From contig JAVBXK010000063.1 in assembly GCA_030824555.1 (NCBI GenBank), forward strand, positions 1 through 63,150: 63,150 bases of DNA, in the 5' to 3' direction. Positions 30,366-39,016 of the stretch are shown here, in pieces. Position 1 is the first letter of the stretch. Each line of letters begins with the position of its first letter. A program made the translations under genes and the position numbers. This stretch comes from a bacterium. GTDB lineage: Bacteria; Pseudomonadota; Gammaproteobacteria; Burkholderiales; Burkholderiaceae_C. The notes beneath the pieces are model-generated. The model was given only the letters and a program-made list of their open reading frames with translations, made no database searches and had not been told where the DNA came from.

Positions 30366-30513
30366 GTTGTCTCCGGTGGCGGTGAAGCGCGACCCGCTAG
30401 TGTGGTGTTGCTCGCCAGATATACCAAAAACGATTACCAGCTATAGGTATTATCTGCTTTACGCATGACTGTTTGGCCCACACAATCCGGACATTCCACC
30501 AGACCACCGTGCC
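30366..30513. promoter_or_regulatory. divergent promoter region, LysR / aromatic lower-pathway operon
   Basis: 148 bases between opposed starts. An interrupted inverted repeat ATACC...GGTAT (about 30420-30450) in an AT-richer segment is a candidate LysR-type site (T-N11-A pattern present nearby). Not decisive. Confidence 0.45.
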
Positions 30514-31221
30514 ATGACCACCAGCCCCCACACAGCCGTTCTGACCGGCATCTCGTCCATGGCCACGCGTGCCGTGCTGGCCGAACTGGCCGCCGGCTTC
30601 GAGGCGCGCACCGGCGTGAAAGTGGCCATCGAATCGGTGGGCGGCGTGGATGCCGCCAAACGCGTGGCCGCTGGCGAAGCCTTTGACCTGGTGCTGCTGG
30701 CCAGCGACGCGCTCGACAAACTCATGGCCGCCCAGCACGTGCTGCCGGGCCGGGTGGACTACGTGCACTCGCCCGTGGCCATTGCCGTGCCAGCGGGTCA
30801 ACCCGCCCCGGATGTGAGCAGCGAAGCCGCTTTGCGCGCAGCGGTGGAAGCGGCGACCAGCATCGGCTACTCCACCGGCCCCAGCGGCCAGCACCTGATG
30901 CGCCTGTTTGAACGCTGGGGCTTGGCCGACGCGCTGGCCAGCCGCACCGTGCAGGCCAAGCCCGGCGTGCCCGTGGGCAGCCAGGTGGCCCGTGGCGAGG
31001 TGAGCCTGGGCTTTCAGCAGCTGAGCGAGTTGCAGGGCCTGCCCGGCATCACCATCGCCGGGCTGCTGCCGCCCGCTTGCGCCTTCATCACCACCTTCAG
31101 CGGCTGCGTGGCCACAGCCAGCCAGCAGCCCGAGCTGGCCCAGGCCTTTCTGGCGCACCTGAACACCCCCCTCACCGCAGCCCTCAAGCAGCGCCATGGC
31201 ATGACGCCTGTACACACCTGA
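30514..31221 (+). CDS. ModA-like solute-binding-fold protein without signal peptide
   Basis: 235 residues resembling molybdate-binding ModA and related type II periplasmic receptors (VLAELAAGFEARTGVKVAIE, FDLVLLASDALDKL, SIGYSTGPSGQHLMRLFERW). The N-terminus (MTTSPHTAVLTGISSMATRA) has no hydrophobic signal sequence, and no permease or ATPase is adjacent. It may be cytoplasmic or misannotated at its start. Members of this signal-less group are often found in aromatic meta-cleavage clusters, where their role is unknown. First gene of the operon with 4-oxalomesaconate hydratase. Confidence 0.8.
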   Translation: MTTSPHTAVLTGISSMATRAVLAELAAGFEARTGVKVAIESVGGVDAAKRVAAGEAFDLVLLASDALDKLMAAQHVLPGRVDYVHSPVAIAVPAGQPAPDVSSEAALRAAVEAATSIGYSTGPSGQHLMRLFERWGLADALASRTVQAKPGVPVGSQVARGEVSLGFQQLSELQGLPGITIAGLLPPACAFITTFSGCVATASQQPELAQAFLAHLNTPLTAALKQRHGMTPVHT

Positions 31222-31281
31222 CCTGCGCGGCAACTGCCCCCGCCCATCGCTTCCCCCCATTCATCACCCAGAGAACTTGCC

Positions 31282-32334
31282 ATGCCCAAAGCTTCCGGCT
31301 CCCCACTTGTCATCGACTGCCACGGCCACTACACCACCGCCCCCAAGGCGCTTGAAAACTGGCGCAACCAGCAAATTGCGGGCATCAAAGACCCGTCGGT
31401 TAGCCCCAAAGTGGCTGACCTGAAGATCAGTGACGACGAGTTGCGCGAAAGCATCGAGCAAAACCAGCTGCGCCTGATGCGCGAGCGTGGGTCTGACCTG
31501 ACCATCTTCAGCCCCCGCGCCAGCTTCATGGCCCACCACATTGGCGACTTCAACGTCAGCAGCACCTGGGCGGCCATCTGCAACGAGCTGTGCTTTCGCG
31601 TGAGCCAGCTGTTCCCCGACCACTTCATTCCCGCCGCCATGCTGCCGCAAAGCCCCGGCGTGGACCCCGCCACCTGCATCCCCGAGCTGGTGAAGTGCGT
31701 CGAGCAATACGGCAACGTGGGCCTGAACCTGAACCCCGACCCCAGCGGCGGCCACTGGACCAGCCCACCTTTGAGCGACCGGGCCTGGTACCCCATTTAC
31801 GAAAAAATGGTGGAGTACGACATCCCCGCCATGGTCCACGTGAGCACCAGCTGCAACAGCTGCTTCCACACCACCGGCGCCCATTACCTGAACGCCGACA
31901 CCACGGCCTTCATGCAGTGCCTGACCAGCGACCTGTTCAAAGACTTCCCCACGCTGAAGTTCCTGATTCCCCATGGCGGCGGTGCCGTGCCCTACCACTG
32001 GGGCCGCTTCCGTGGCCTGGCGCAAGAGCTGAAAAAACCGCTGTTGCAAGACCACCTGCTGAACAACATCTTCTTTGACACCTGCGTGTACCACCAGCCC
32101 GGCATCGACCTGCTGACCAAGGTGATCCCGGTGAAGAACATTTTGTTTGCCAGCGAAATGATCGGCGCGGTGCGCGGCATCGACCCCGAAACCGGCAACT
32201 ACTACGACGACACCAAGCGCTACATCGAGGCCAGCACGCAACTCAGCGCCGACGACCGCTACGCCGTGTACGAGGGCAACGCCCGCCGCGTGTTCCCCCG
32301 CTTGGACGCGGCACTGAAGGCCAAGGGCCAGTAA
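31282..32334 (+). CDS. ligJ: 4-oxalomesaconate hydratase (LigJ/PmdE type)
   Basis: 350-residue amidohydrolase-superfamily enzyme that hydrates 4-oxalomesaconate to 4-carboxy-4-hydroxy-2-oxoadipate in the protocatechuate 4,5-cleavage and gallate pathways. Evidence: metal site HGHYT near the N-terminus, [57 protein letters not shown] and [14 protein letters not shown], all strongly LigJ-like. It is followed by the aldolase that uses its product. Upstream pathway enzymes (ring-cleavage dioxygenase, dehydrogenase, lactonase) are not in the window. Confidence 0.9.
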   Translation: MPKASGSPLVIDCHGHYTTAPKALENWRNQQIAGIKDPSVSPKVADLKISDDELRESIEQNQLRLMRERGSDLTIFSPRASFMAHHIGDFNVSSTWAAICNELCFRVSQLFPDHFIPAAMLPQSPGVDPATCIPELVKCVEQYGNVGLNLNPDPSGGHWTSPPLSDRAWYPIYEKMVEYDIPAMVHVSTSCNSCFHTTGAHYLNADTTAFMQCLTSDLFKDFPTLKFLIPHGGGAVPYHWGRFRGLAQELKKPLLQDHLLNNIFFDTCVYHQPGIDLLTKVIPVKNILFASEMIGAVRGIDPETGNYYDDTKRYIEASTQLSADDRYAVYEGNARRVFPRLDAALKAKGQ

Positions 32335-32364
32335 GCCGCCACAGCCTCATTTTTCAAAGCTTTT

Positions 32365-32398
32365 TCAGCCTTCACCGCTTTATATACAAGCGGTTCAA
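32365..32398. repeat. intergenic palindrome CCGCTT/AAGCGG
   Basis: CCGCTTtatatacAAGCGG forms a perfect 6-bp stem around an AT core, between the hydratase and aldolase genes. Same style as the elements at 7018 and 33106. Confidence 0.5.
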
Positions 32399-32422
32399 GC
32401 TCTCATTTCAGGAATCATCACC

Positions 32423-33106
32423 ATGTTTGAACTTGGCGTTTGCTACCGCAACATCACCCGCGCTGACCGCGCCGCTGCCGACGGCCTGGCCGCTTTGGGC
32501 AGTGCCACCGTTCACGAGGCCATGGGCCGCGTGGGCCTGCTCAAGCCCTACATGCGCCCCATCTTCCCTGGCAAGCAGGTGTCGGGCACAGCCGTGACCG
32601 TGCTGCTGCAACCCGGCGACAACTGGATGATGCACGTCGCCGCAGAGCAAATTCAGCCCGGCGACATCGTGGTGGCCGCCGTGACGGCCGAGTGCACCGA
32701 CGGCTACTTTGGCGACCTGCTGGCCTCCAGCTTCCAGTCGCGCGGGGCGCGTGCGCTCGTCATCGACGCCGGTGTGCGCGACGTGAAAACCTTGCAGGAA
32801 ATGGACTTTCCGGTGTGGAGCAAAGCCATCAGCAGCAAGGGCACCATCAAGGCCACGCTGGGCTCGGTCAACATCCCCATCGTGTGCGCGGGCATGCTGG
32901 TCACACCCGGTGACGTGATCGTGGCCGACGACGACGGCGTGGTTTGCGTGCCCGCAGCCAAAGCCGCCGAAACCCTGGCCGCCGCGCAGAAGCGCGAAAG
33001 CTTCGAAGGCGAAAAACGCGCCAAACTCGCCAGCGGCGTGCTGGGGCTGGACATGTACAACATGCGCCCCGGCTTGGAAAAGGCTGGCTTCCGCTACATC
33101 GATTGA
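32423..33106 (+). CDS. ligK: 4-carboxy-4-hydroxy-2-oxoadipate aldolase (LigK/PmdF type)
   Basis: 227-residue class II aldolase of the RraA-like fold, cleaving 4-carboxy-4-hydroxy-2-oxoadipate to pyruvate and oxaloacetate. The N-terminus ([20 protein letters not shown]), [19 protein letters not shown], the catalytic Arg-Asp in VIDAGVRDV and [18 protein letters not shown] are diagnostic. A CAGGA ribosome site lies before the ATG. It takes the product of the preceding hydratase, so two consecutive steps are encoded side by side. Confidence 0.93.
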   Translation: MFELGVCYRNITRADRAAADGLAALGSATVHEAMGRVGLLKPYMRPIFPGKQVSGTAVTVLLQPGDNWMMHVAAEQIQPGDIVVAAVTAECTDGYFGDLLASSFQSRGARALVIDAGVRDVKTLQEMDFPVWSKAISSKGTIKATLGSVNIPIVCAGMLVTPGDVIVADDDGVVCVPAAKAAETLAAAQKRESFEGEKRAKLASGVLGLDMYNMRPGLEKAGFRYID

Positions 33107-33146
33107 AGCTGCTTTCGCCCGATACATAAGCGCCAGATGCCATTTT
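33106..33146. repeat. Comamonadaceae-like intergenic repeat
   Basis: Starts at the aldolase stop with AGCTGCTTTCGCCCGATACA followed by TAAGCGCCAGATGCCATTTT-type sequence. The order AGCTGCTT, GAT-A-rich core, AAGCGC, GCCATTTT matches a widespread intergenic element I associate with Comamonadaceae; needs a search to confirm. Confidence 0.5.
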
Positions 33147-33150
33147 GACC

Positions 33151-34122
33151 ATGAATCCGAGCGCCACGCCCCCCATCGACACCCACCGCACCGGCACCAC
33201 CCCAACCGGCAGCACTCAGGTGGGCCTCATCGGCTATGGCGAGGTGGGCCGCATCCTGGCTGAAGACCTGCGTGCGCAGGGCTTGGCCGTGGCGGCGTTC
33301 GACCTGAAGCTGGCCGACCCCGCCCAGGCACCGGCATTGCACGCCCACGCACAGGCCCACGGCGTGACGCTGGCGACCAGCCATGCCGCGCTGGCCGCGC
33401 AGGCCGAACTGGTGGTCAGCGCCGTGACCGCCAGCCAGACCGAAGCAGTGGCCCACGCCGCTGCGCCCGGCTTGCAGGTCGGCGTGTTTTTTCTGGACTT
33501 CAATTCGGCCTCGCCCGGTGCCAAACAACGCGCCTCCGCCGTGGTGGACGCCACCGGTGCCCGCTACGTAGAAGGCGCGGTGATGACCAGCGTGCCGCCG
33601 CACCGCATCAAAGTACCACTGCTGCTGGGCGGCACACACGCCGCCGCGCTTCAACCCCTGCTGAATGCATTGGGCTTTGCCAGCAAAGTAGCAAGCGACG
33701 AACTGGGTGTGGCCAGCGCCACCAAAATGTGCCGCAGCGTGATGATCAAAGGGCTGGAGGCCATGGTGAGCGAAAGCCTGACCACCGCCCGCCACTACGG
33801 CGTGGAAGACGCGGTGGTGGCCAGCCTGTACGAAACCTTCCCCGGCATCGACTGGGAAAAGCAGGCGGCCTACTTCTTCCAACGTGTGATCGAACATGGG
33901 CGCCGCCGCAGCGAAGAGGTGCGCGAAGTGGCCGCAACCGTGCGCGACGCCGGGCTGACGCCCTGGAGCGCCAGCGGCACCGCCGAACGCCAGGCCTGGG
34001 TGGCCGATTTGGCCGATGCCGGGGTGTTTGGCCCGAAGGGCGCGCCCGGGTTTGCCCGCAACGCGGATTGGCGCGTGGAGGCGGATCGGGTGCTGGGGTG
34101 GGTGAAGGCTGGCGGGAGCTGA
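33151..34122 (+). CDS. 6-phosphogluconate-dehydrogenase-like NAD(P) oxidoreductase (DUF1932)
   Basis: 323-residue dehydrogenase with an N-terminal Rossmann motif VGLIGYGEVGRILAEDL and a helical C-terminal domain of the DUF1932 type (YVEGAVMTSVPPHRIKVPLL, then LGVASATKMCRSVMIKGLEA, with a conserved Lys). Beta-hydroxyacid dehydrogenase relatives of this kind are regularly encoded in 4,5-protocatechuate and gallate clusters, but the exact step is not settled. A TTG at 33145 could serve as start; ATG 33151 is chosen. Last gene of this operon. Confidence 0.85.
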   Translation: MNPSATPPIDTHRTGTTPTGSTQVGLIGYGEVGRILAEDLRAQGLAVAAFDLKLADPAQAPALHAHAQAHGVTLATSHAALAAQAELVVSAVTASQTEAVAHAAAPGLQVGVFFLDFNSASPGAKQRASAVVDATGARYVEGAVMTSVPPHRIKVPLLLGGTHAAALQPLLNALGFASKVASDELGVASATKMCRSVMIKGLEAMVSESLTTARHYGVEDAVVASLYETFPGIDWEKQAAYFFQRVIEHGRRRSEEVREVAATVRDAGLTPWSASGTAERQAWVADLADAGVFGPKGAPGFARNADWRVEADRVLGWVKAGGS

Positions 34123-34161
34123 CGGGGCGCATGGCCGCGTTTGGGGGTTCCGGCGAAGGGA

Positions 34162-34383
34162 CTACCGGCTTTTTCCACCTGAAACCAGCAAAGCCCCACC
34201 GATCACGATGGCGGCAATGCCTGCCCAAAGGGGCACATTGACCGTTTCTTTTTCTTTGACTGACAGCTCGATGGGCCCCAGTTTCACGGCGGTGGTGTCT
34301 TTGGTGTAGCTGAAACCGCCATAGGCCAAGCCCAATGCGCCAGCCACGATCAGGGCCAGGCCCAGCATTTTGATTGCGTTCAT
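34162..34383 (-). CDS. small two-helix membrane protein (DUF3185-like)
   Basis: 73 residues with hydrophobic helices at about 3-24 (KMLGLALIVAGALGLAYGGF) and 50-68 (PLWAGIAAIVIGGALLVSGG), separated by an extracytoplasmic loop. This resembles DUF3185 proteins of unknown function. The frame continues upstream, but ATG 34383 begins exactly at the helix. It stands alone between the dehydrogenase and the methionine aminopeptidase gene. Confidence 0.75.
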   Translation of the reverse strand: MNAIKMLGLALIVAGALGLAYGGFSYTKDTTAVKLGPIELSVKEKETVNVPLWAGIAAIVIGGALLVSGGKSR

Positions 34384-34521
34384 GAATTCATTCTGTGGTT
34401 GTGGGGCACAGTTGACCGGCCATTCACGCTGCTGTCTGTTCGCTACCGAACGGTCTTGGACATGGGTTGGCCAGCAGATGCGCGATGTGCCTGATCGCCT
34501 GATCGAAGCAGACCCCATGGC

Positions 34522-35286
34522 TCAGGGCCAGGGCGTCAGCACCTCGTGCCCGTCGGGTGTGACGGCGACCATGTGTTCCCACTGCGCGGACAGCGACCGG
34601 TCCTGGGTCACCACGGTCCACCCGTCTGGCATTTTCCGGGTGTCGCGCTTGCCCGCGTTGAGCATGGGCTCGATGGTGAAAACCATGCCCGCCTCCAACC
34701 TCAGCCCTTCTCCGCGTTGGCCGTAGTGAAGCACATTGGGCTCGCCGTGGTAGACCTGCCCGATGCCGTGCCCGCAGTAATCGCGCACCACGCTGAAGCA
34801 TTCGCGTTGGGCCACGGACTGGATGGCGTGGCCAACGTCGCCCAGGGACGCCCCCGGCCTGACCTGCTGGATACCGGCCAGCAGCGCTTCATGTGTGGCG
34901 TCGACCAAGCGGCGGGCCAGTACGCTGGGTGCGCCAACGAAGAACATGCGGCTGGTGTCGCCGTACCAGCCCTCTTTGATGACGGCCACGTCGATGTTGA
35001 CGATGTCGCCCATTTTCAGGATTTGGGTTGCCGAAGGGATGCCGTGGCACACCACCTGGTTGACCGAGGTGAGGATGGTGTTGGGGTAGCCGTGGTAGCC
35101 CAGGTTGGCGGGAATGGCCCCCTGGACGTTGACGATGTGCTCGTGGCAAAGGCGGTCCAGCGAGGCGGTGCTGACGCCTGGCACCACGTGGGCCTCGATC
35201 ATGCCCAGCACCTCGGCGGCCAGCCTGCCCGCTTGCCGCGCCATGGCGAGGCCTTCTGCGCCGAGCAGGGGAATGTCGCGCGCCAT
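34522..35286 (-). CDS. map: type I methionine aminopeptidase (extra-copy type)
   Basis: 254-residue metalloprotease removing N-terminal Met from nascent proteins. All metal ligands are present: Asp99 (VNIDV), Asp110 (YGDTSR), His173 (CGHGIGQ), Glu206 (FTIEPM) and Glu237 (QWEHM), with His81 in VVCHGIP. The housekeeping copy usually sits next to rpsB; this one instead follows a ParD-like gene whose stop overlaps its ATG as TGATG, so it is probably a second, coupled copy. The ATG at 35286 was chosen for this overlap. Confidence 0.92.
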   Translation of the reverse strand: MARDIPLLGAEGLAMARQAGRLAAEVLGMIEAHVVPGVSTASLDRLCHEHIVNVQGAIPANLGYHGYPNTILTSVNQVVCHGIPSATQILKMGDIVNIDVAVIKEGWYGDTSRMFFVGAPSVLARRLVDATHEALLAGIQQVRPGASLGDVGHAIQSVAQRECFSVVRDYCGHGIGQVYHGEPNVLHYGQRGEGLRLEAGMVFTIEPMLNAGKRDTRKMPDGWTVVTQDRSLSAQWEHMVAVTPDGHEVLTPWP

Positions 35287-35540
35287 CAGTGAGCGTCTGC
35301 CAGGGCGGCACCGGGCTTGCCCGGCTGACCAGACAGGGCCCCGGCCAAGTCCAAGCCACCCGCCAGCTCGGCGCGGATGAGCAGTTGGCAGATGTCCCGG
35401 TGGTTCAGCTCGGGGTGCATTTCGGCCAGCATGCCGACGCGCATCCAGTGCTCGGCCTGCGCGTTGATGGACCGGCTGAGGGCATTGCCCGCCACACGCA
35501 AGTTCTCATGCATGAGGTCTGAAATTTTGACGATGCCCAT
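35286..35540 (-). CDS. ParD-like antitoxin-type protein
   Basis: 84 residues. MGIVKISDLMHENLRVAGNA and LSRSINAQAEHWMRVGMLAE are typical of the ParD_like family, which carries a ribbon-helix-helix DNA-binding part. The C-terminal tail is Gly/Ala-rich. There is no ParE or other toxin; instead the coupled downstream gene is a methionine aminopeptidase. A palindromic promoter region lies directly upstream. A role as repressor of its own aminopeptidase operon is the simplest reading. Confidence 0.8.
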   Translation of the reverse strand: MGIVKISDLMHENLRVAGNALSRSINAQAEHWMRVGMLAEMHPELNHRDICQLLIRAELAGGLDLAGALSGQPGKPGAALADAH

Positions 35541-35549
35541 GGGCTATCT

Positions 35550-35588
35550 CCATATGAAACGTATACGAAGTATATGCGTATCATATGG
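35550..35588. promoter_or_regulatory. palindromic promoter region of ParD-like/map operon
   Basis: Inverted repeat CCATATGA (35550-35557) ... TCATATGG (35581-35588) encloses further near-palindromic GTATAC and TATATGCGTA sequence. It is AT-rich and sits 10-48 bases upstream of the ParD-like start, as expected for an autoregulated ribbon-helix-helix operator. Confidence 0.65.
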
Positions 35589-35624
35589 TTTTTGTACATC
35601 CAAGCGGATGAGCCGTTGGGATGC

Positions 35625-36020
35625 CTATTGCGCCGGTGTCACGGTGATGCTTCGGCGCAAGAGGCCACCCGCCTCGGTGCCAGAGGTGACATCGCCCTGA
35701 CCGAGGATGCGCGCTTCGCAAGCCACGCGGTCATCCCCCTGGTGCACGGCGCAGCGTTGCAGCGCATTGCCTGAGTATTGCGCCGGATCGTTGTGGAGGT
35801 TGCCTTGCCTGGCCTCGGCCAGGGCCGCCCCGGCTTCCTGGCGGCAGGTGGCAACGGTCTGGTGAGACTGGCCGCTGTTGCAGCGGGCCATCTCGTCGCG
35901 GTAACGCGCCTGCGCCTGGGCTGAGGCGCCTGGTGACGCCGCCAGCGCGTTGCCCACACACACCAAAGTGGCCAGCGCCACCAGGGCCAGTGGGCGGCGC
36001 GCAAAAGTGCCGGTGGTCAT
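35625..36020 (-). CDS. exported small protein, unknown
   Basis: 131 residues with a signal peptide (about 1-28, FARRPLALVALATLVCVGNA then LAASP). The mature part has four conserved-looking cysteines (RCNSGQ, TCRQEA, RCAVHQ, ACEARI), suggesting two periplasmic disulfides, and the segment QARYRDEMARCNSGQSHQTV. Not assigned to a known function. The start ATG 36020 is within the stop region of the upstream collagen-like gene (14 bases apart), so the two form a unit. Periplasmic location is inferred from the signal. Confidence 0.75.
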   Translation of the reverse strand: MTTGTFARRPLALVALATLVCVGNALAASPGASAQAQARYRDEMARCNSGQSHQTVATCRQEAGAALAEARQGNLHNDPAQYSGNALQRCAVHQGDDRVACEARILGQGDVTSGTEAGGLLRRSITVTPAQ

Positions 36021-36034
36021 GCGGTGCGCTGCGG

Positions 36035-36286
36035 TCACTGGGCCGGGACGATGACCACCGTGCCGCCCGTTGTGTCGCCTTTGGCACCTGTGCGGCCGGT
36101 TGCACCCGTGTTGCCGGGCGCGCCTGGGCTGCCCGTGGCGCCGGTGTAGCCCGTGTTGCCCGTGTTCCCTGGGGCACCCGGTTGTCCCGTGGCGCCTTGT
36201 GGGCCTGGAGGGCCGGCAGGGGCCGAAATGCATCCGGCCAATGCCAATGCGGCAACGCCTGCCAGCAGCAGTTTTGAGTAGGTCAT
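36035..36286 (-). CDS. collagen-like mini-lipoprotein
   Basis: 83 residues. Signal with lipobox LAGC (Cys19), so a lipid-anchored protein. Residues ~26-72 are an uninterrupted run of about 15 Gly-X-Y triplets (for example GPPGPQGATGQPGAPG), the collagen pattern, ending in GTVVIVPAQ. Bacterial collagen-like proteins form triple helices on surfaces. Such a short lipoprotein version is unusual. It is first of a two-gene unit with a secreted Cys-containing protein. Confidence 0.82.
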   Translation of the reverse strand: MTYSKLLLAGVAALALAGCISAPAGPPGPQGATGQPGAPGNTGNTGYTGATGSPGAPGNTGATGRTGAKGDTTGGTVVIVPAQ

Positions 36287-36341
36287 GGTGACTCCTTTGG
36301 GTTGACTGAAGAGCCGCCTTCCCTTGTCAGTCTGCTGGGCT

Positions 36342-36358
36342 CGGCAACGAAGTTGCCG
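36342..36358. terminator. hairpin between YecA-like and collagen-like genes
   Basis: CGGCAACgaaGTTGCCG is a perfect 7-bp stem with a 3-base loop, about 90 bases after the YecA-like stop. No T tract follows, so it may be a weak terminator or a 5' UTR hairpin of the lipoprotein gene. Confidence 0.5.
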
Positions 36359-36444
36359 TGTCTGCAGCCGATGAAAAGTGGCGGTAAGTCAGGCTACGTC
36401 GCACGGCCATCGGCGTCGGTGCGGTGTGCCACACACCCTGTGCG

Positions 36445-37377
36445 TTAAACCGCACCGTCTGCCACACCCCCGCAGCATTTTTTGTATTTTTTGCCACTGC
36501 CGCAGCTGCACGGGTCGTTGCGGCCAGGGGTGGCGAGCTTGTGTGCCGTGGTCACGCGTGGCCCCAGGGTGCGCCACATGTCGCGCATGTTGTAGACCGC
36601 CCAGATGGCATCGGCAAACGCCTTCATGCGCGTGCTGCTGACGGTGGGCGGGCCTTCGCTGTCGGCAAACGCAGCTTGGGTGGGGAGCGCGGTGTCGGCT
36701 TGTGTGAGGGCTTCCACCCACCCCAGTGCCGATGCGCGCCAGGCCTGCGCGCTGGTGTTGCGCGGCCCCTTCCATTCGTCTGGCCAGGCCTGCACCACGG
36801 CCATGAAACCTTGCGCCCACCGTTGCCCGAAAGAAGGTGCCTGCAGGGCTTGCGGGTGGCTGCCTGGGACGGCGGGCGCATCGGCGGCCACCGAGGGATG
36901 TGCGCCAGGGTGGACGACAGGGTCAGTGACGTGGTCCAACGCGGGTTGGTAGGCACCCGCATCGTCAAGCGACGTGACCGGGGTGTCCAACGCGTGGCGC
37001 ACAGCGTACCAGCGCCGCGTCCACAGGTCCTCGAATCGCTGTTCCTGCAGGGCGTTGTGCCACGGGTTGGGCAAAGGCAGCAGCACGGGCCAGTACTCGG
37101 CAGGTTCAATGGCCCGGCGGCAGCAAATCAGGGCGGCCATGAAGCCTTCACAAAACTCCCAGGTGGGCGTGGCTGCGCGCCGCTGGCGCATGCCGTCAAG
37201 CATGGCTTCGAGCTGGGCAAAGTCGTCATCGGTCAGCGGGTTGATAGTGGGAACAGTGTCTGACCCTCCATCCGCCACCGTGTGAGGTGCGGTGTCTGGC
37301 ACCGGGAGGGGTGGGGTATGTGGTGCGGTGCTTGGCGAGTGGTGGGTCATGGTCTGGCGCGATTGGGGGGGTGGCAT
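36445..37377 (-). CDS. UPF0149/YecA-family protein with SEC-C zinc motif
   Basis: 310 residues. A YecA/UPF0149 helical domain (residues ~48-230, FAQLEAMLDGMRQRRAA, then EFCEGFMAALICCRRAIEP) is followed by a C-terminal SEC-C zinc knuckle (GRNDPCSCGSGKKYKKCCGG), as at the end of SecA, which can bind zinc and ribosomes or SecB. N-terminal ~45 residues are Pro/Thr-rich. ATG 37377 is 6 bases after the upstream DUF2779 gene; ATG 37350 is an alternative. Likely role in protein targeting or quality control; not established. Confidence 0.88.
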   Translation of the reverse strand: MPPPQSRQTMTHHSPSTAPHTPPLPVPDTAPHTVADGGSDTVPTINPLTDDDFAQLEAMLDGMRQRRAATPTWEFCEGFMAALICCRRAIEPAEYWPVLLPLPNPWHNALQEQRFEDLWTRRWYAVRHALDTPVTSLDDAGAYQPALDHVTDPVVHPGAHPSVAADAPAVPGSHPQALQAPSFGQRWAQGFMAVVQAWPDEWKGPRNTSAQAWRASALGWVEALTQADTALPTQAAFADSEGPPTVSSTRMKAFADAIWAVYNMRDMWRTLGPRVTTAHKLATPGRNDPCSCGSGKKYKKCCGGVADGAV

Positions 37378-37383
37378 CGGCCA

Positions 37384-38901
37384 TCAGGCCGAGGGGCAAG
37401 GGGCTGCGTGTTCAAGCAGGTGGGCCAGGTGGCGCACCACCTCGGTCTCGGTCTGACCGTGCGCTTGCAGGGCAGTGCGCAGTCGCTGGCGGCTGGAAGC
37501 ATCGAGCCCGCGTTGCTGCAGGCGTGCAAACACGGCCTGCGCCGATGGGTGGCCATCGCGCTCGATGGCTGTGAGCCTGTTTTGCAGCTCAGGGGCCACC
37601 GCACGGCTGATGGACCTGAACGACCACGATCCCGCCATGACGGGGTGGTAGTAGTGCGCACGGGCCATGGGGTACAGGTCAACCAGGCGGTCCAGCACGG
37701 CTTGCAGCGCGGGAGCCAGGTCTTCAAACAACGCGGCCAGGTCGCGGATGCGGTTGCGCTCGAAACCGGCGTTGTAGGCCAGCACAGGCCCGTTGTCGCC
37801 CAGCGCCAGCAGCAGTGACTGTGCGAAGGCGCGACGCGGATCGGGCCCCTGTGCATCGGCCAGGAAACCGTGTTGCTCGGTGTGGCCGTTGGCGTGTTGC
37901 ACCAGGCATGACCACTGGAGCGGCAGCACCTGATAGGGCTGTGTGCCCGGCCACAGGGGCACGGCCAGGCCAATGGTGTCAAACCGCAGGCAGTGGCGCG
38001 GGTAAGGCAGCGCACGCATCTGCGCCGATGCCTCGGGCGCCAGCACCGGGCCACCTTGTTGCACGGCCTGCACAGCGCGGCGGTGGCGCGGGTTGGACAG
38101 GCTTTGCATCGGCACGCTGTACACGTTGGCATGGCCGGCCGCACTCAGTTCGGCAGCCAGCTCGCGCCCCACGATGTCCAGGCTGGCCTGGCGCTCGGTC
38201 ACGTCTGGGGGCGGGCAGGTCGAGCGGACGTGGCATTGCGCGTTGAATTCGCAGCCGCCGTGCTGGGTGCAGTGTGGGCCGGGGGTGGCAGCGGGTTCGG
38301 GGCCGCGCTCGCAGGTGCGCATGCCTTCCAGCCACTGCGCAACGGGGCGCGAGCCCAGCACGGGTGCCAGATCGACCTCGCGGAACAGGCCCGCGTAGCA
38401 GCCGTGGCCGGGGTAGGTGAAGTCGGTGTCCACCAGCAGCAATCCCACGCTCTGCACCCGAAAACCGCAGCGCGCCATCACATGCGTCCACAGCGCGGCG
38501 GCGTCCACATCGGACTCGTCACCCACGGTGGCACAGCGCACTTTGAACAGCTGAAAGCCCATGGGGCCTTGCGTCACCACGTCGATGCGGGCTTGCGCGC
38601 GGTCTTCGCTGGTCAGGCAGGCACCCAGCACGGCCCAGCCTTCCGGCACACGATCGTTACCGCTCAGGCAATGCAAGGTTTGCCCCATGGCCCGGGGCCA
38701 TTGCGCAGGGGTGGCGGGGGGTGGGATGGCATCGGCCAGCGGGTATGCCGCGCGCAACGCGGCCTCGACCACAGGCGTGGGCACGTCAGGCTGCGCAGTG
38801 TGTGCCACCGGATGGCGGCGGCTCAGCCAGAAGCGGCGCGCGCACCCCCGCCAGCGGCGCAAATCATCGTGGTTCAGTGGCAAATCAAAAAGTCTGGACA
38901 T
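37384..38901 (-). CDS. DUF2779 protein (nuclease-like)
   Basis: 505 residues. The C-terminal half shows the DUF2779 pattern: HCLRFDTIGLAVPLWPGTQP then YQVLPLQWSC and VLAYNAGFERNRIRDLAALF, an RNase H/DnaQ-like layout with acidic residues and a late Glu/Asn pair. The N-terminal half (~1-250) has a Cys-rich patch (HCTQHGGCEFNAQCHVRSTC) like the iron-sulfur/zinc cluster of Cas4-type PD-(D/E)XK nucleases. Such proteins are suspected DNA repair or defence nucleases. Normally the exonuclease motif reads DFET; here it is DTIG, so activity is uncertain. Confidence 0.8.
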   Translation of the reverse strand: MSRLFDLPLNHDDLRRWRGCARRFWLSRRHPVAHTAQPDVPTPVVEAALRAAYPLADAIPPPATPAQWPRAMGQTLHCLSGNDRVPEGWAVLGACLTSEDRAQARIDVVTQGPMGFQLFKVRCATVGDESDVDAAALWTHVMARCGFRVQSVGLLLVDTDFTYPGHGCYAGLFREVDLAPVLGSRPVAQWLEGMRTCERGPEPAATPGPHCTQHGGCEFNAQCHVRSTCPPPDVTERQASLDIVGRELAAELSAAGHANVYSVPMQSLSNPRHRRAVQAVQQGGPVLAPEASAQMRALPYPRHCLRFDTIGLAVPLWPGTQPYQVLPLQWSCLVQHANGHTEQHGFLADAQGPDPRRAFAQSLLLALGDNGPVLAYNAGFERNRIRDLAALFEDLAPALQAVLDRLVDLYPMARAHYYHPVMAGSWSFRSISRAVAPELQNRLTAIERDGHPSAQAVFARLQQRGLDASSRQRLRTALQAHGQTETEVVRHLAHLLEHAAPCPSA

Positions 38902-39016
38902 AAGCGGACAAACGCGACACAGCCGGGCAACAAAGTGCACAGACCCGACACGCCCTGCCGCCCCGCGCCCCGCACAACAGGTGTGTTAGCAAGCCGCATG
39001 CAAGCGCAAACCACGC

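Noticed and set aside
35590-35605. TTGTAC half-site resembling the IclR palindrome
   Set aside because: There is no matching second half, so it is not a palindrome.
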